Of a stretch of 64,000 nt of DNA, positions 43,675 through 52,564 are shown one piece after another; positions within the stretch are counted from its first letter, which is position 1, and every line of letters starts with the position of its first letter. Source of the stretch: Methylomarinum vadi (GTDB lineage: Bacteria > Pseudomonadota > Gammaproteobacteria > Methylococcales > Methylomonadaceae); contig NZ_JPON01000001.1 of NCBI RefSeq assembly GCF_000733935.1, positions 3,980,623 to 4,044,622 on the forward strand, read 5' to 3'. Below the pieces are notes generated by a model. It saw only the letters and a program-made list of their open reading frames with translations, was not told where the DNA came from and did no database searches. The position numbers were made by a program, and so were the translations under genes.

Positions 43675-44526
43675 ATGAAAGCAATCAAATTAATCGCAAC
43701 AGCAGGATTATTTGCATTAGCCAGTCAGGCCAATGCACTTAATGTGGATGGAGTAGTTTTCGATCCCAATTGGGATGATGGATCTACCCCGCCAATAGAA
43801 CAAGACTTTATAGGCAAATTCGATTTCACCCAGTGGTATACAACAACCGCTAATGGAAACTCGATCGGTTCATTAGGTAACTATAACGATGCAGTAACCA
43901 TCGGAACGGTCTTTGCCACACTCGATCCAACTAGCAGTGATGCAACAGGATATGAACTTACAGGAGGGGGCGAGTTCTACAGGATCAACGATCCGTTGAT
44001 GAACGTTATTGCAGCATCATCTACTGGTGGTTCTGCAGACTCTTTTTGTCCGAGTTGTGAATTGACTTACGCATTTGGCGGCATTGGGTTAAATAAGGAT
44101 CAAACTTTTGATTTGACCAACGCGTGGGCCCGCATATACATAGATGATGGTTCAATCGATAACCTGTCCGTGCCAATCAGCTCTTTGGCCGAGGCAAATG
44201 CGGCGATCGGTGATCGAGTATGGTTGGATTTGGATATCGCTAGTTTATTCTTTACATCCGGTGATATTACTTCCGGTTTTGTTGAAGCGACATTTGATAT
44301 AATCGGCGGTACGGCGGCGGATGTGTTTGACCCTAAATCTCTAAGCTACAATGGTAGTGCGTTTTTTGGAACAGACCCCAATACTATTAATTTAGCATCA
44401 AAATATTCAAATGGGGGTAACGGCGCCGTTATTGGTAACACCACCTATGTTCCTGAGCCCGCTTCCTTGGCTCTGTTAGGCTTGGGTCTAATGGGTCTTG
44501 GTTTCAAGCGCCGGATATTCGCGTAA
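43675..44526 (+). CDS. PEP-CTERM sorting-domain protein
   Basis: 283 residues: a signal peptide (about 1-22, ending SQANA), a Gly/Ser/Thr/Asp-rich exported body with one CPSC pair (FCPSCEL, about 123-129), and a C-terminal PEP-CTERM signal: VPEPAS, a hydrophobic helix (LALLGLGLMGLGF) and KRR. Exosortase would cut at the PEP motif and the protein would be exported to the surface. Body function is unknown. It has a sigma-54 promoter, a good ribosome site (AGAGGAAAG) and its own terminator, so it is monocistronic and lies between two exosortase-associated acyltransferases. Confidence 0.9.
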   Translation: MKAIKLIATAGLFALASQANALNVDGVVFDPNWDDGSTPPIEQDFIGKFDFTQWYTTTANGNSIGSLGNYNDAVTIGTVFATLDPTSSDATGYELTGGGEFYRINDPLMNVIAASSTGGSADSFCPSCELTYAFGGIGLNKDQTFDLTNAWARIYIDDGSIDNLSVPISSLAEANAAIGDRVWLDLDIASLFFTSGDITSGFVEATFDIIGGTAADVFDPKSLSYNGSAFFGTDPNTINLASKYSNGGNGAVIGNTTYVPEPASLALLGLGLMGLGFKRRIFA

Positions 44527-44574
44527 CACAATACCGAAACTATAAATTATTACCATTAGATATTTGGTTTTAAA

Positions 44575-44607
44575 ACGCCCGTCTTAATAAAGACGGGCGT
44601 TTTTTTA
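44575..44607 (+). terminator. Rho-independent terminator of the PEP-CTERM gene
   Basis: ACGCCCGTCTT (44575-44585), loop AATA, AAGACGGGCGT (44590-44600): a perfect 11-bp stem, followed at once by a run of eight Ts. It lies 49 bp after the stop codon. Confidence 0.93.
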
Positions 44608-44610
44608 TAG

Positions 44611-45328
44611 AAAGTTCTTTGTCAGATTTCATTCCAATGCCGCCTGAGAATGTCTGACGTGCAATTCATTGACCTTTCGCCTCTAATAATGCCGCTTGCT
44701 GATTATGTAAGCGATTATTCTGTCATGTGTCGTTACCCTCGACGCAGGTGCTTTAGTCCATTCGCAAAATTATTGAATGACTGCAGGCAAGTTTTGTGGT
44801 GACCGGGGTGTTTCTATTTGATCAGAAAGAGAAGTTCCCTACATCATATTAAGCCGTATGATGCTGCCAAGTATCCCAGTGACGCAATTGAAAGTCAGTC
44901 ACAGCATTTTTAGACTTTTTCTTCTTTTTATTCCTTAACCCAAACCGGCGTCTACGGATCATTGGTGGCCTGAGCCTGTTTTACTTCATCCAGGAGGCCG
45001 CTGTCATGCCTCTGAAAGCTGTACCGTGGCCACTTGATAAATGTGATATGAAGCATAATTGGGTAGTGATTGAGTTTTTGATTACGTCTCGGCCGCTTAA
45101 CACCATGTGGATCGAGTCACGTCTCTCTTGTGAACATTGTTCGTTTGCGCCTTTCATTCCGATATCGCTATTCTTGGTTGCTTTCTAGGGGAAATATTTT
45201 AGATAGCAACTAGAATGAATCTCAGTTAAGAAAAATTTAATGTTTCCTTGATTTAATGGACCAAAGTTAATTATTCGGTTTAAGTCCGGATTAAAGGGTC
45301 CTTTTTTTAATTTTATTGGGTAAATGTT
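44611..45328. other. 718-bp spacer before acyltransferase 2
   Basis: Mostly without coding signal. A 60-codon frame at 45006-45188 has a good AGGAGG eight bases before its ATG, but the product (MPLKAVPWPLDKCDMKHNW...) resembles nothing known and composition is ordinary, so it is not called as a gene. The promoter of acyltransferase 2 should lie near 45190-45310. I found no sigma-54 element. Confidence 0.3.
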
Positions 45329-46060
45329 ATGTTTGACGATTATTTCGATGTTTATTTGGCCGATACAGCCGAAGGAAGAGAAGAACATTTTAAATTGCGT
45401 TATCAAGTTTATTGCGAAGAAATGGGATTCGAAGACAAGAATAATTTTTCGTCGGAACAAGAAAAAGACCGCTGGGACGACAATGCTGTGCATTTTTTAG
45501 TCAGACATAAAGAGACGAAACAATGGGTGGGGGCGATGCGCATGGTGTTCAAACAAGATGGTGCCTTACCTTTGCAAGAGCACTGTTCGTTAAACACTCC
45601 TCATGAATCTAATAATATCGATATCGAGATTTCCCGGCTTTGTCTGGTCAAGGAAATCCGTAGGAGAAAAACCGACGAGGAACCGCCTTTGGGATTGAAC
45701 GGCAAGGCCGACATGCCGGCACAAGGTAAAAATGTCATAGATTTTTACAATCGTAGAAAAATCAATCAAAGTTTGATTTGGGGGTTGTTTAGAGCGGCCA
45801 GTATCTATAGCGAAGAAAAAAATATTGATAATTGGTATTTTTTAAGTACGAAGGCCTTGGCTCGTATTATCAGTAGGGTAGGTGCAAAAATGAGCTTAGT
45901 TGGGAATGGGTGTCACTATCGAGGAGAGCGCTATCCATTCAAAATCGATCTGAATGAAGTGTTAAGTAATGATATTTGGACAAATGATTTTAAAAAAGGA
46001 TATCGATTATTTTCCGAGTTGGATGATGAAGTAGCACTGCCGCAAGAGCAAGCCGCCTAG
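45329..46060 (+). CDS. PEP-CTERM/exosortase-associated acyltransferase (paralog 2)
   Basis: 243 residues, a paralog of the gene at 38.4 kb: FKLRYQVYCEEMGFE (about 25-39), DDNAVHFLVRH (about 51-61), GAMRMV, LPLQEHC and EISRLCLVKEIRRRK all align with it, but identity outside these motifs looks low. LuxI/FeeM-like GNAT acyltransferase; acyl donor and acceptor unknown. Paralogs that far apart in sequence suggest different substrates rather than a recent copy. It has its own terminator downstream. Confidence 0.8.
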   Translation: MFDDYFDVYLADTAEGREEHFKLRYQVYCEEMGFEDKNNFSSEQEKDRWDDNAVHFLVRHKETKQWVGAMRMVFKQDGALPLQEHCSLNTPHESNNIDIEISRLCLVKEIRRRKTDEEPPLGLNGKADMPAQGKNVIDFYNRRKINQSLIWGLFRAASIYSEEKNIDNWYFLSTKALARIISRVGAKMSLVGNGCHYRGERYPFKIDLNEVLSNDIWTNDFKKGYRLFSELDDEVALPQEQAA

Positions 46061-46182
46061 TTTGATTCCGTCGGTTCGGTTAAGGTGCTGTATTAGTTCG
46101 CATAAATTTGGTTTTCTTTAAGGCAGTATAAATTTATGCTAATTCGTTTTATTGAGTATCTGCGCCGGTAAGGGGCTTTGAG

Positions 46183-46216
46183 AGGACGGGATCCCCAGCC
46201 CGTCCTAAAGTTTTTT
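46183..46216 (+). terminator. Terminator after acyltransferase 2
   Basis: AGGACGGG (46183-46190) pairs perfectly with CCCGTCCT (46199-46206), followed by AAAG and six Ts (46211-46216). The T-run is only on the plus-strand side, so it serves the acyltransferase transcript, 123 bp after its stop. Confidence 0.7.
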
Positions 46217-46309
46217 ATATCCACAATTAGTCGAAAATGATGGACTAGCCTCTATCGTTCTGTAAGCTTGCTGGATTACGGTAATGCAGGTCGAGTCAGT
46301 CAACCAAGT

Positions 46310-47353
46310 CTAACGATAAATCACGTCGGATTTACCTCGGCCAACAACGATTTCTCCCACCTTAAAAACTCTTTCTCCTTGTTCCGTCAACGTAGCTATG
46401 GATTGCTCGGCATCTTCCTCTGCCACGCAAACAATCATGCCAATGCCGCAGTTGAACGTGGTCAGCATGTCGGCTTGCGTGATGTTGCCTTGTTGTTGCA
46501 GCCATTTGAAAACTTCCGGCATTTCCCAGCTGGACAGGTCGATTGCCGCGCTGAGGCCTTCCGGCAATACCCGGGGCAGGTTTTCGGTGATGCCGCCGCC
46601 GGTGATATGGGCCAGGGCATGCACCGGGACTTGTTTGAACAGTTCCAGCAACGGTTTGACATAAATGCGGGTTGGTTCCAGCAGCGTTTCGCCGAGTGGT
46701 TTGCCGTTGAAGTCATCGGTCAGGGAAGCATGGCTTTTCTCGATGATTTTGCGGATCAACGAATAGCCGTTGGAATGCGGGCCGGAAGAGGCGATGCCGA
46801 TCAGTTTGTCGCCGGCTTTGACTTTACTGCCGTCCAGTATGTTAGCTTTTTCGACGATGCCGACACAAAATCCGGCCAGGTCGTAATCGCCTTCGGCGTA
46901 CATGCCCGGCATTTCCGCGGTTTCGCCGCCAACCAAGGCGGCGCCTGCTTGTTCGCAGCCTTTGCCGATCCCCTCGACGACTGCCGCCGCCGTGTCGACA
47001 TCAAGTTTGCCGGTCGCGAAATAGTCCAAAAAAAACAAGGGTTCTGCGCCTTGCACGATGATGTCGTTAACGCACATGGCGACCAGGTCGATGCCGACGG
47101 TATTATGAATGCCGAGTTCGAGCGCCAGTTTCAATTTGGTGCCGACGCCGTCGGTTCCGGAAACCAGGATCGGGTTTTTGTAGCGGTCGAGCGGCAGTTC
47201 GAACATCGAGCCGAATCCGCCTAGTCCGGCCATGACGCCGGCCGTCCGGGTTTTCGCCGCGATCGGTTTAATGCGCTCGACTAGCGCGTTACCGGCTTCG
47301 ATATCGACGCCGGCACTTTTATAATTCAGGCTATCTTGCTTTTGCTCGCTCAA
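46310..47353 (-). CDS. purM: Phosphoribosylformylglycinamidine cyclo-ligase (AIR synthetase)
   Basis: A 347-residue purine-pathway enzyme making AIR from FGAM with ATP. Signatures include [17 protein letters not shown] near the start, [22 protein letters not shown] and [14 protein letters not shown]. Normal length. The start is TTG at 47353 (L-S-E-Q-K-Q) with no ATG nearby; the sequence after it matches the usual PurM N-terminus. Divergent from the DUF2066 gene, 105 bp apart. Confidence 0.97.
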   Translation of the reverse strand: MSEQKQDSLNYKSAGVDIEAGNALVERIKPIAAKTRTAGVMAGLGGFGSMFELPLDRYKNPILVSGTDGVGTKLKLALELGIHNTVGIDLVAMCVNDIIVQGAEPLFFLDYFATGKLDVDTAAAVVEGIGKGCEQAGAALVGGETAEMPGMYAEGDYDLAGFCVGIVEKANILDGSKVKAGDKLIGIASSGPHSNGYSLIRKIIEKSHASLTDDFNGKPLGETLLEPTRIYVKPLLELFKQVPVHALAHITGGGITENLPRVLPEGLSAAIDLSSWEMPEVFKWLQQQGNITQADMLTTFNCGIGMIVCVAEEDAEQSIATLTEQGERVFKVGEIVVGRGKSDVIYR

Positions 47354-47458
47354 TGTCCAGTACTCTACTAGCTAAAGTTAAGGTTAGAATAACCGCTATT
47401 GTACTATAGATTCCGCTAAAGGAAGATGGTTGGACAGTCGAAAGGAGTTTGTGCTTAA

Positions 47459-48553
47459 GTGAGAAGTTTAACGCTTTGCTTGGAGAAAGAGTTGAGAGGG
47501 TTTAGCGCGTTATTAATGCTGGCGCTTTTGCTGGGTGTCGGCAATGTTTGGGCGGTGGAAGTCAAGGGTTTGTATGAGACCGAAGTGTTGGCAAAAAGCC
47601 GTTCCAACGAGGACCGCAATAAGGCGATTCGGGAAGCCCTGGCCGTCGTTCTCGGGCGGGTCGTGGCAGCCGACAAGGTCATGGAGACGCCGGTGGTGAA
47701 AACGGCGCTTGCCGGAGCCTCCCATTATGTGCGTCAATTTCAATATGCGATGATATCCAGCAAGTGGCAGCGCGATGAAAGGTCCCGCTTGATGCGGGTT
47801 TTGTTCGATGAGCAACAATTGCTCGAATTATTGCGTTCAGGCAATGTCGGGATCTGGAGCGAGATTAGGCCCGAAACCTTGGCTTGGCTGGTGGTCGAGC
47901 GTCAAGATAAGCTCCGTTTTTACGAGGCCGATAGCATGCCGGAACTGGAAAACGCCCTGACACGCGCCGCTCGCATAAAAGGCTTGCCGCTTATTTTTCC
48001 GATGTTGGACCTCGAAGAGCAGCAAAGAATTTCGGTCAGCGAAGTGTTGAGTAACGATTCGACACAATTATTGGCCGCGTCCGAGCGTTACGATGTGGTT
48101 TCGGTGCTCGCGGGGCGCCTGGTGGAAAAAGGGAAATGCTGGGAAGCTGAATGGGCTTTGTATTTCGATGAAAAAATCGAACAATGGGCTACTCCTTGCG
48201 CAGCGCTTTCGGAGGTGACCTTATCCGGCATGCAGGGAGTCTACGACGTGTTGTCGAAGTATTACGCGGTCAAGCCGGAAATAGCGGAAAGCGGTTTTAT
48301 CAGACTCAAAATCAAAGGCGTAAAAACGATGACCGACATGGTCAGAGTCACCGAATTTTTGCAATCCGTGGCGCTGATCAAATCGGTCAACTGGGTCAGT
48401 GTCGAGAACGGCTACAATATTTACAAGATCAAGTACGAAGGCAGTGATGTTCTGCTTGCCGAGGCGCTGACCGCCGCAAATGTGTTGGCGCCAGTGCCGG
48501 GCGCCGAACTGAGTCGCTATGAATTGAAATATCGGCTGGTACGAGATGAATAG
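47459..48553 (+). CDS. DUF2066-domain exported protein
   Basis: 364 residues with an N-terminal hydrophobic export segment (about 15-35, SALLMLALLLGVGNVWAVE) and a DUF2066 domain; KNRSNEDRNKAIREALAVVLGRV-like sequence near residue 45 is typical. The function is unknown. Genes of this family often neighbour purM in gammaproteobacteria, as here. The start is GTG at 47459 after a weak AAGG-like site. Confidence 0.75.
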   Translation: MRSLTLCLEKELRGFSALLMLALLLGVGNVWAVEVKGLYETEVLAKSRSNEDRNKAIREALAVVLGRVVAADKVMETPVVKTALAGASHYVRQFQYAMISSKWQRDERSRLMRVLFDEQQLLELLRSGNVGIWSEIRPETLAWLVVERQDKLRFYEADSMPELENALTRAARIKGLPLIFPMLDLEEQQRISVSEVLSNDSTQLLAASERYDVVSVLAGRLVEKGKCWEAEWALYFDEKIEQWATPCAALSEVTLSGMQGVYDVLSKYYAVKPEIAESGFIRLKIKGVKTMTDMVRVTEFLQSVALIKSVNWVSVENGYNIYKIKYEGSDVLLAEALTAANVLAPVPGAELSRYELKYRLVRDE

Positions 48554-48710
48554 GGCAATCATCCTAACCTTATTATTTTCTTCGCTAATTTAGGTGCTGG
48601 GTAAATAGGTTCATGTAGGCTTCATGTCTGTATCCATGCTGTCAAGACCTCCGTAAAACACTCCGGTGCCTTCTCGGGCACTGCCGAAATTCGAAGCGGG
48701 ATAAGTATAA

Positions 48711-50210
48711 ATGAGTACCATTCACCCCCATGGCTCGGAGAGAGTCACGCATACTGTCGGCAAAAAGGCGCTGATTGCTTCGCTGCGTCAATTCTTGCCG
48801 GATTCCGCCATTCTTGCCGAAACCGAACAACTGCGCGCCTTCGAGTGCGACGGGCTGTCCGCTTATCAATGTCTGCCCTGGCTGGTGGTGTTGCCCGATA
48901 GCGTCGAGCAAGTTCAGCAACTACTGCGCGTATGCCATCGGCTTGGCGTGCCGGTGGTCGCCAGGGGCGCGGGGACCGGCTTGGCGGGCGGCGCGATACC
49001 GTTGGATAACGGCGTGCTGTTGAGTATGGCCCGCTTCAACCGGATCTTGCACATCGATGCCGCCAACCGCCTCGCCCGGGTGCAGCCGGGCGTGAGGAAT
49101 GTCGCTATCTCCCAGGCGGTAGCCCAACATGGACTTTACTATGCGCCGGATCCGTCCTCGCAAATTGCTTGTTCCATTGGCGGCAATGTCGCGGAAAATT
49201 CGGGTGGAGTGCATTGTTTAAAATACGGCTTAACCACGCACAATATTTTGCGTTTGCAAATCGTCACAATGGACGGCGAACGGGTTACGATTGGCGATCA
49301 TGGCCTGGACAGCCCGGGCTATGATTTGCTAGCGTTGTTGACCGGTTCCGAAGGCATGCTTGGCGTGATTGTCGAAATCAGTGTCAAACTGTTACCGATT
49401 CCGGAGTGTGCTCAGGTGATTCTGGCGGCGTTTAACGAGATCGAGCTGGCTGGCAACGCGGTGGCGGCGATCATTGCCGAAGGCCTGATACCGGCCGGTT
49501 TGGAAATGATGGATAAGGCCGCCATCCGGGCTGCCGAGGATTTTGTTCGTGCCGGTTACCCGCTGGACGCGGCAGCCATCTTGTTATGCGAGATGGACGG
49601 TACCGAGGAACAGGTGGAGTCCGATATCATGAAAGCAAGCCAGCTGCTGCAACGGCAAGGCGCCATTGAGGTTAGGGTTGCCGATTCCGAACAGGACAGA
49701 CAAAAAATGTGGGCAGGACGTAAGGCGGCGTTTCCCGCCGTGGGCAGGATTTCAGCCGATTACTATTGCATGGATGGCACGATTCCGCGTCGTTATTTGG
49801 CCCGTGTGTTGAAAAAAATCGCCGAATTGTCGGACCGCTACGCCTTGCCCGTGGTGAACGTCTTTCATGCCGGCGACGGTAATTTGCACCCCTTGATTCT
49901 GTATGATGCCAATAACGAGGGCGAGATGGCAAAGGCCGAGCGCTTGGGCGGGGATATTTTGCGCTTAAGCGTCGAAGTGGGCGGCACGATCACCGGCGAG
50001 CATGGCGTGGGAGTCGAAAAAATCAATCACATGTGCCTGCAATTCAAGGAAGGGGAATTGGCCTTGTTTCATGCCGTGAAGCTGGCTTTTGATGAAAAGG
50101 GTTTGTTGAATCCGGGCAAGGCGGTGCCAAGCCTGCATCGTTGCGCCGAGTTCGGTGCCATGCATGTGCATCGCGGTGAATTGCCTCATCCCGACTTGGA
50201 GCGGTTCTGA
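48711..50210 (+). CDS. glcD: FAD-linked oxidase, GlcD/D-lactate dehydrogenase type
   Basis: 499 residues: an FAD-binding type 4 domain (about 60-235; VARGAGTGLAGGAIP, CSIGGNVAENSGG) and a FAD-oxidase C domain (about 260-470; NVFHAGDGNLHPLILYD, GTITGEHGVGVEK). Matches the GlcD subunit of glycolate oxidase, which oxidises glycolate to glyoxylate. GlcE and GlcF do not follow, so it may work as a stand-alone D-2-hydroxyacid dehydrogenase. Its stop abuts the convergent gene. Confidence 0.85.
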   Translation: MSTIHPHGSERVTHTVGKKALIASLRQFLPDSAILAETEQLRAFECDGLSAYQCLPWLVVLPDSVEQVQQLLRVCHRLGVPVVARGAGTGLAGGAIPLDNGVLLSMARFNRILHIDAANRLARVQPGVRNVAISQAVAQHGLYYAPDPSSQIACSIGGNVAENSGGVHCLKYGLTTHNILRLQIVTMDGERVTIGDHGLDSPGYDLLALLTGSEGMLGVIVEISVKLLPIPECAQVILAAFNEIELAGNAVAAIIAEGLIPAGLEMMDKAAIRAAEDFVRAGYPLDAAAILLCEMDGTEEQVESDIMKASQLLQRQGAIEVRVADSEQDRQKMWAGRKAAFPAVGRISADYYCMDGTIPRRYLARVLKKIAELSDRYALPVVNVFHAGDGNLHPLILYDANNEGEMAKAERLGGDILRLSVEVGGTITGEHGVGVEKINHMCLQFKEGELALFHAVKLAFDEKGLLNPGKAVPSLHRCAEFGAMHVHRGELPHPDLERF

Positions 50211-50711
50211 CTAACCGATGAATATAGTGGTGATGCCGTAAGCAAGGCCGTAGGTGCAGGAGAAATAAAACAGAGAGACCACGCAACCGGCCGCCGTGTT
50301 GATGCCGAGTGCCTTTTTGTAAACGAAGGCAACCAACGAGAAATCCCATAAAATCAATAAAAACATCAACAGATAACTGAACTCGTTGTCGGTCATGGTG
50401 AGCCATACCATCACCGGCACGGCAAGTACCGCGATGATATTTTCGCAAAATAAAACCGCCGAAGTGACTTGGATATAGGAATGCGTCGACTTATTCAAGA
50501 ACAGAACGATGCCGACGAATAACAGGGTCAACCCCGTTTCCAGTATGACTTCGAAAACCGCCTCGAAATTATCGATCATGTTGACCTGGATAAACAGTTC
50601 AACGACGAAATAAAACCATAGGTTATGCTTAAAAAAACCAACAGACCTCGTTAAATCGAGAGGGTTGGCCGCGAACCAGCATAGCGGCAAATACTGTCTA
50701 AAAGTACCCAT
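50211..50711 (-). CDS. Four-helix membrane protein of unknown function
   Basis: 166 residues with about four to five hydrophobic segments (for example AVFEVILETGLTLLFVGIVLFL and LLMFLLILWDFSLVAFVY). No family was recognised. It lies 41 bp downstream of the dynamin-like gene on the same strand and may be co-transcribed. Could be a membrane partner of that protein; inference from spacing only. Confidence 0.6.
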   Translation of the reverse strand: MGTFRQYLPLCWFAANPLDLTRSVGFFKHNLWFYFVVELFIQVNMIDNFEAVFEVILETGLTLLFVGIVLFLNKSTHSYIQVTSAVLFCENIIAVLAVPVMVWLTMTDNEFSYLLMFLLILWDFSLVAFVYKKALGINTAAGCVVSLFYFSCTYGLAYGITTIFIG

Positions 50712-50752
50712 GGTAGCTTAAACTCAGTTGTCCATTCATTATTGTTATTATT

Positions 50753-52105
50753 TTATTGGTTGTCGCTGGAAATACTGTAGTCGTTAAAGCTGTCGTCCTG
50801 ATAATGACTGAACTGGTCGTTCAACGCCTGTACCAGATCTTTAGTTTGTTCAAGCAATTGGGCTAATTTTGCCCTGGTTTTCTTGTTTTTGGCAACCGGT
50901 TCTTTCATCGGCAACAACGTGCGCCAGAATGTGAGGCTTTTTTCGAACAAGCCGGCCAGATTTTCGGCTAGATTGAGTTTTTTTTGTCGGTCGTGCAATT
51001 TGTTGACGATGAATTTTGCATGGACCCGGCTGATGATTAAATGCATCGGCGTCAGAATCGCAATTAATATCAATAGAATAATCGGGCCGATGATGGGGTC
51101 GAGGAAAAAGTCCAGGATGCCGACGGAAATTTCCGCGAACAGCATCAACGTGACCAAAAATCCCAGAACAATCAAGGTGGAGGCATTGGAGCGCTCCTTC
51201 CACGACGATAAGGCATCGCCGACTTCGGGAATGATGACGTCGTCGATATCGCGGATACTCTTTTCCAAAGAACTTAGCACGCGGTAGGAACGATCATTGT
51301 CGATATTGGCGATGCGGCGGTCGATCGTTGACGTGTCATTGGCGTCGGTAAGCACCAGGAATTGGCCGGTATTGATGCCTAACTCGGCCAGTCTGCGCCG
51401 CCATGACGTGGTGATTTCGTTGATCTTGCGAAAATCCAAACTGATTTCGGAATGGTCGATCACATAAAGAAACTTGTTCGAGTCCTGATGTGCGATGATA
51501 GTGCTGATGGTATCGTTGATCAGTTCCGGCTCGGCGTCGAACAGGTCGGTGAAGACCAAGACCAGATCGGACATCTCGATGACGTGGCGGTTGAGCAAGG
51601 TATTGATCTTGTTATCCGACTGCGAACTCAGGATCGGCGCATCCACCAAAAGTTTGCCCCGCAACTTATCGCTATTGACCGTGACTAATTCCAGGTAGGC
51701 ATTGATTTTGGCGCCTTCGCCCTTAGCGACTTGCTCGATGTCGCGGCTGACTTGATAAAAAGGCAGACGGTGATCGGCATCCAGCGCCGAACCGGGTAGG
51801 GTGGCGGTGGTGGTTTGTGGCGTGTATTGAAGCACGGTGAACTTATGGCCGGTCGAGTGTAATTGGACACCGAGATAACGATTGATGAAATCGTTTTTTG
51901 CCGGCGAGTGGCCTCCCAAAGTGCTGATAATAGGCCACCAGGAACTCTTGCGGGCGGTGGTTTCGTCCTTGTCGAGTAGCCCCAAATCGAATTCCAGTTG
52001 GTCGAGTTCGTGAAACACCTTGGTTGCTTTTTGCAAAACAGGGTTGCTGGCCGCAAAATGTTTTTCAAGATTAATCAGGTGCTTGCTCACTGTTTTTTCA
52101 GCCAT
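50753..52105 (-). CDS. Dynamin-like membrane protein with degenerate P-loop
   Basis: 450 residues. The N-terminal half resembles a dynamin-type GTPase: GGHSPAKNDFINRYLG (about 64-79) aligns with the GxxSxGKSxFINxLLG P-loop but has Ala for the second Gly and Asn for the Ser; LVDAPIL sits at the G3 place and lacks the usual Gly after Pro. Two to three membrane helices (about 305-360) follow, then a coiled coil (about 370-430). It may bind membrane without full GTPase cycling. The identification is by pattern, so it is tentative. Confidence 0.6.
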   Translation of the reverse strand: MAEKTVSKHLINLEKHFAASNPVLQKATKVFHELDQLEFDLGLLDKDETTARKSSWWPIISTLGGHSPAKNDFINRYLGVQLHSTGHKFTVLQYTPQTTTATLPGSALDADHRLPFYQVSRDIEQVAKGEGAKINAYLELVTVNSDKLRGKLLVDAPILSSQSDNKINTLLNRHVIEMSDLVLVFTDLFDAEPELINDTISTIIAHQDSNKFLYVIDHSEISLDFRKINEITTSWRRRLAELGINTGQFLVLTDANDTSTIDRRIANIDNDRSYRVLSSLEKSIRDIDDVIIPEVGDALSSWKERSNASTLIVLGFLVTLMLFAEISVGILDFFLDPIIGPIILLILIAILTPMHLIISRVHAKFIVNKLHDRQKKLNLAENLAGLFEKSLTFWRTLLPMKEPVAKNKKTRAKLAQLLEQTKDLVQALNDQFSHYQDDSFNDYSISSDNQ

Positions 52106-52564
52106 CAGTTTAAAGCCTATTATCGTAAGTGGTTTAAAAAAGCGACCTCAGAGTATACACCGACAAGGTTCAAAGATAGAAACAATCTGGCTTTTTTTTG
52201 CCTGGAAGAGGATTATTTCCGGGCCGTTCGCATGGTTGGGCATGACGTGTAAAACTCGGAAATTCGCTGGCGCCTTTGTTGTTTTGCAAACAACCTATTG
52301 ATTTTGCTGTCGGCGAGAGGCGTTGCCGACTTCGGGCGAGACAATGGTTAACCGCGATAGCCGTTATTTTATAAATTAATCATTAGGTAAACTCTCGGCT
52401 ATGCCGCAAGTAACATAATTTGCGGCTCAATTTTTCTTAGACTGTCCTGCGAAAAAGTCATACACTCAAGTTTATCCTCTCTAAAATGCATAGGGAAGAG
52501 GCGTTCGGAGTAATCCGGACTAAATACAGGGATAAAATAAAAACGAATTGCGAGGATTGGGGGT
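52106..52564. promoter_or_regulatory. Divergent spacer, dynamin-like / Na-Pi cotransporter
   Basis: 459 bp with two hairpins: GTTGTTT/AAACAAC (52278-52294, 3-nt loop) and GTCGGC/GCCGAC (52309-52330). No clear Pho box with 11-bp period was found before the transporter. Promoters for both genes should lie here. Confidence 0.35.

Noticed and set aside
45006-45188. 60-codon frame with AGGAGG before its ATG
   Set aside because: Single good ribosome site but no recognisable family, and it lies in a long non-coding spacer; too weak to call a gene.
46268-47224. 318-codon frame on the plus strand opposite purM
   Set aside because: purM is clear and complete on the other strand; the frame has no ribosome site and no known motif.
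52441-52470. Pho-box-like CTGTC...GTCAT before the Na/Pi transporter
   Set aside because: The two half sites are 13 bp apart instead of 11 and one is poor.
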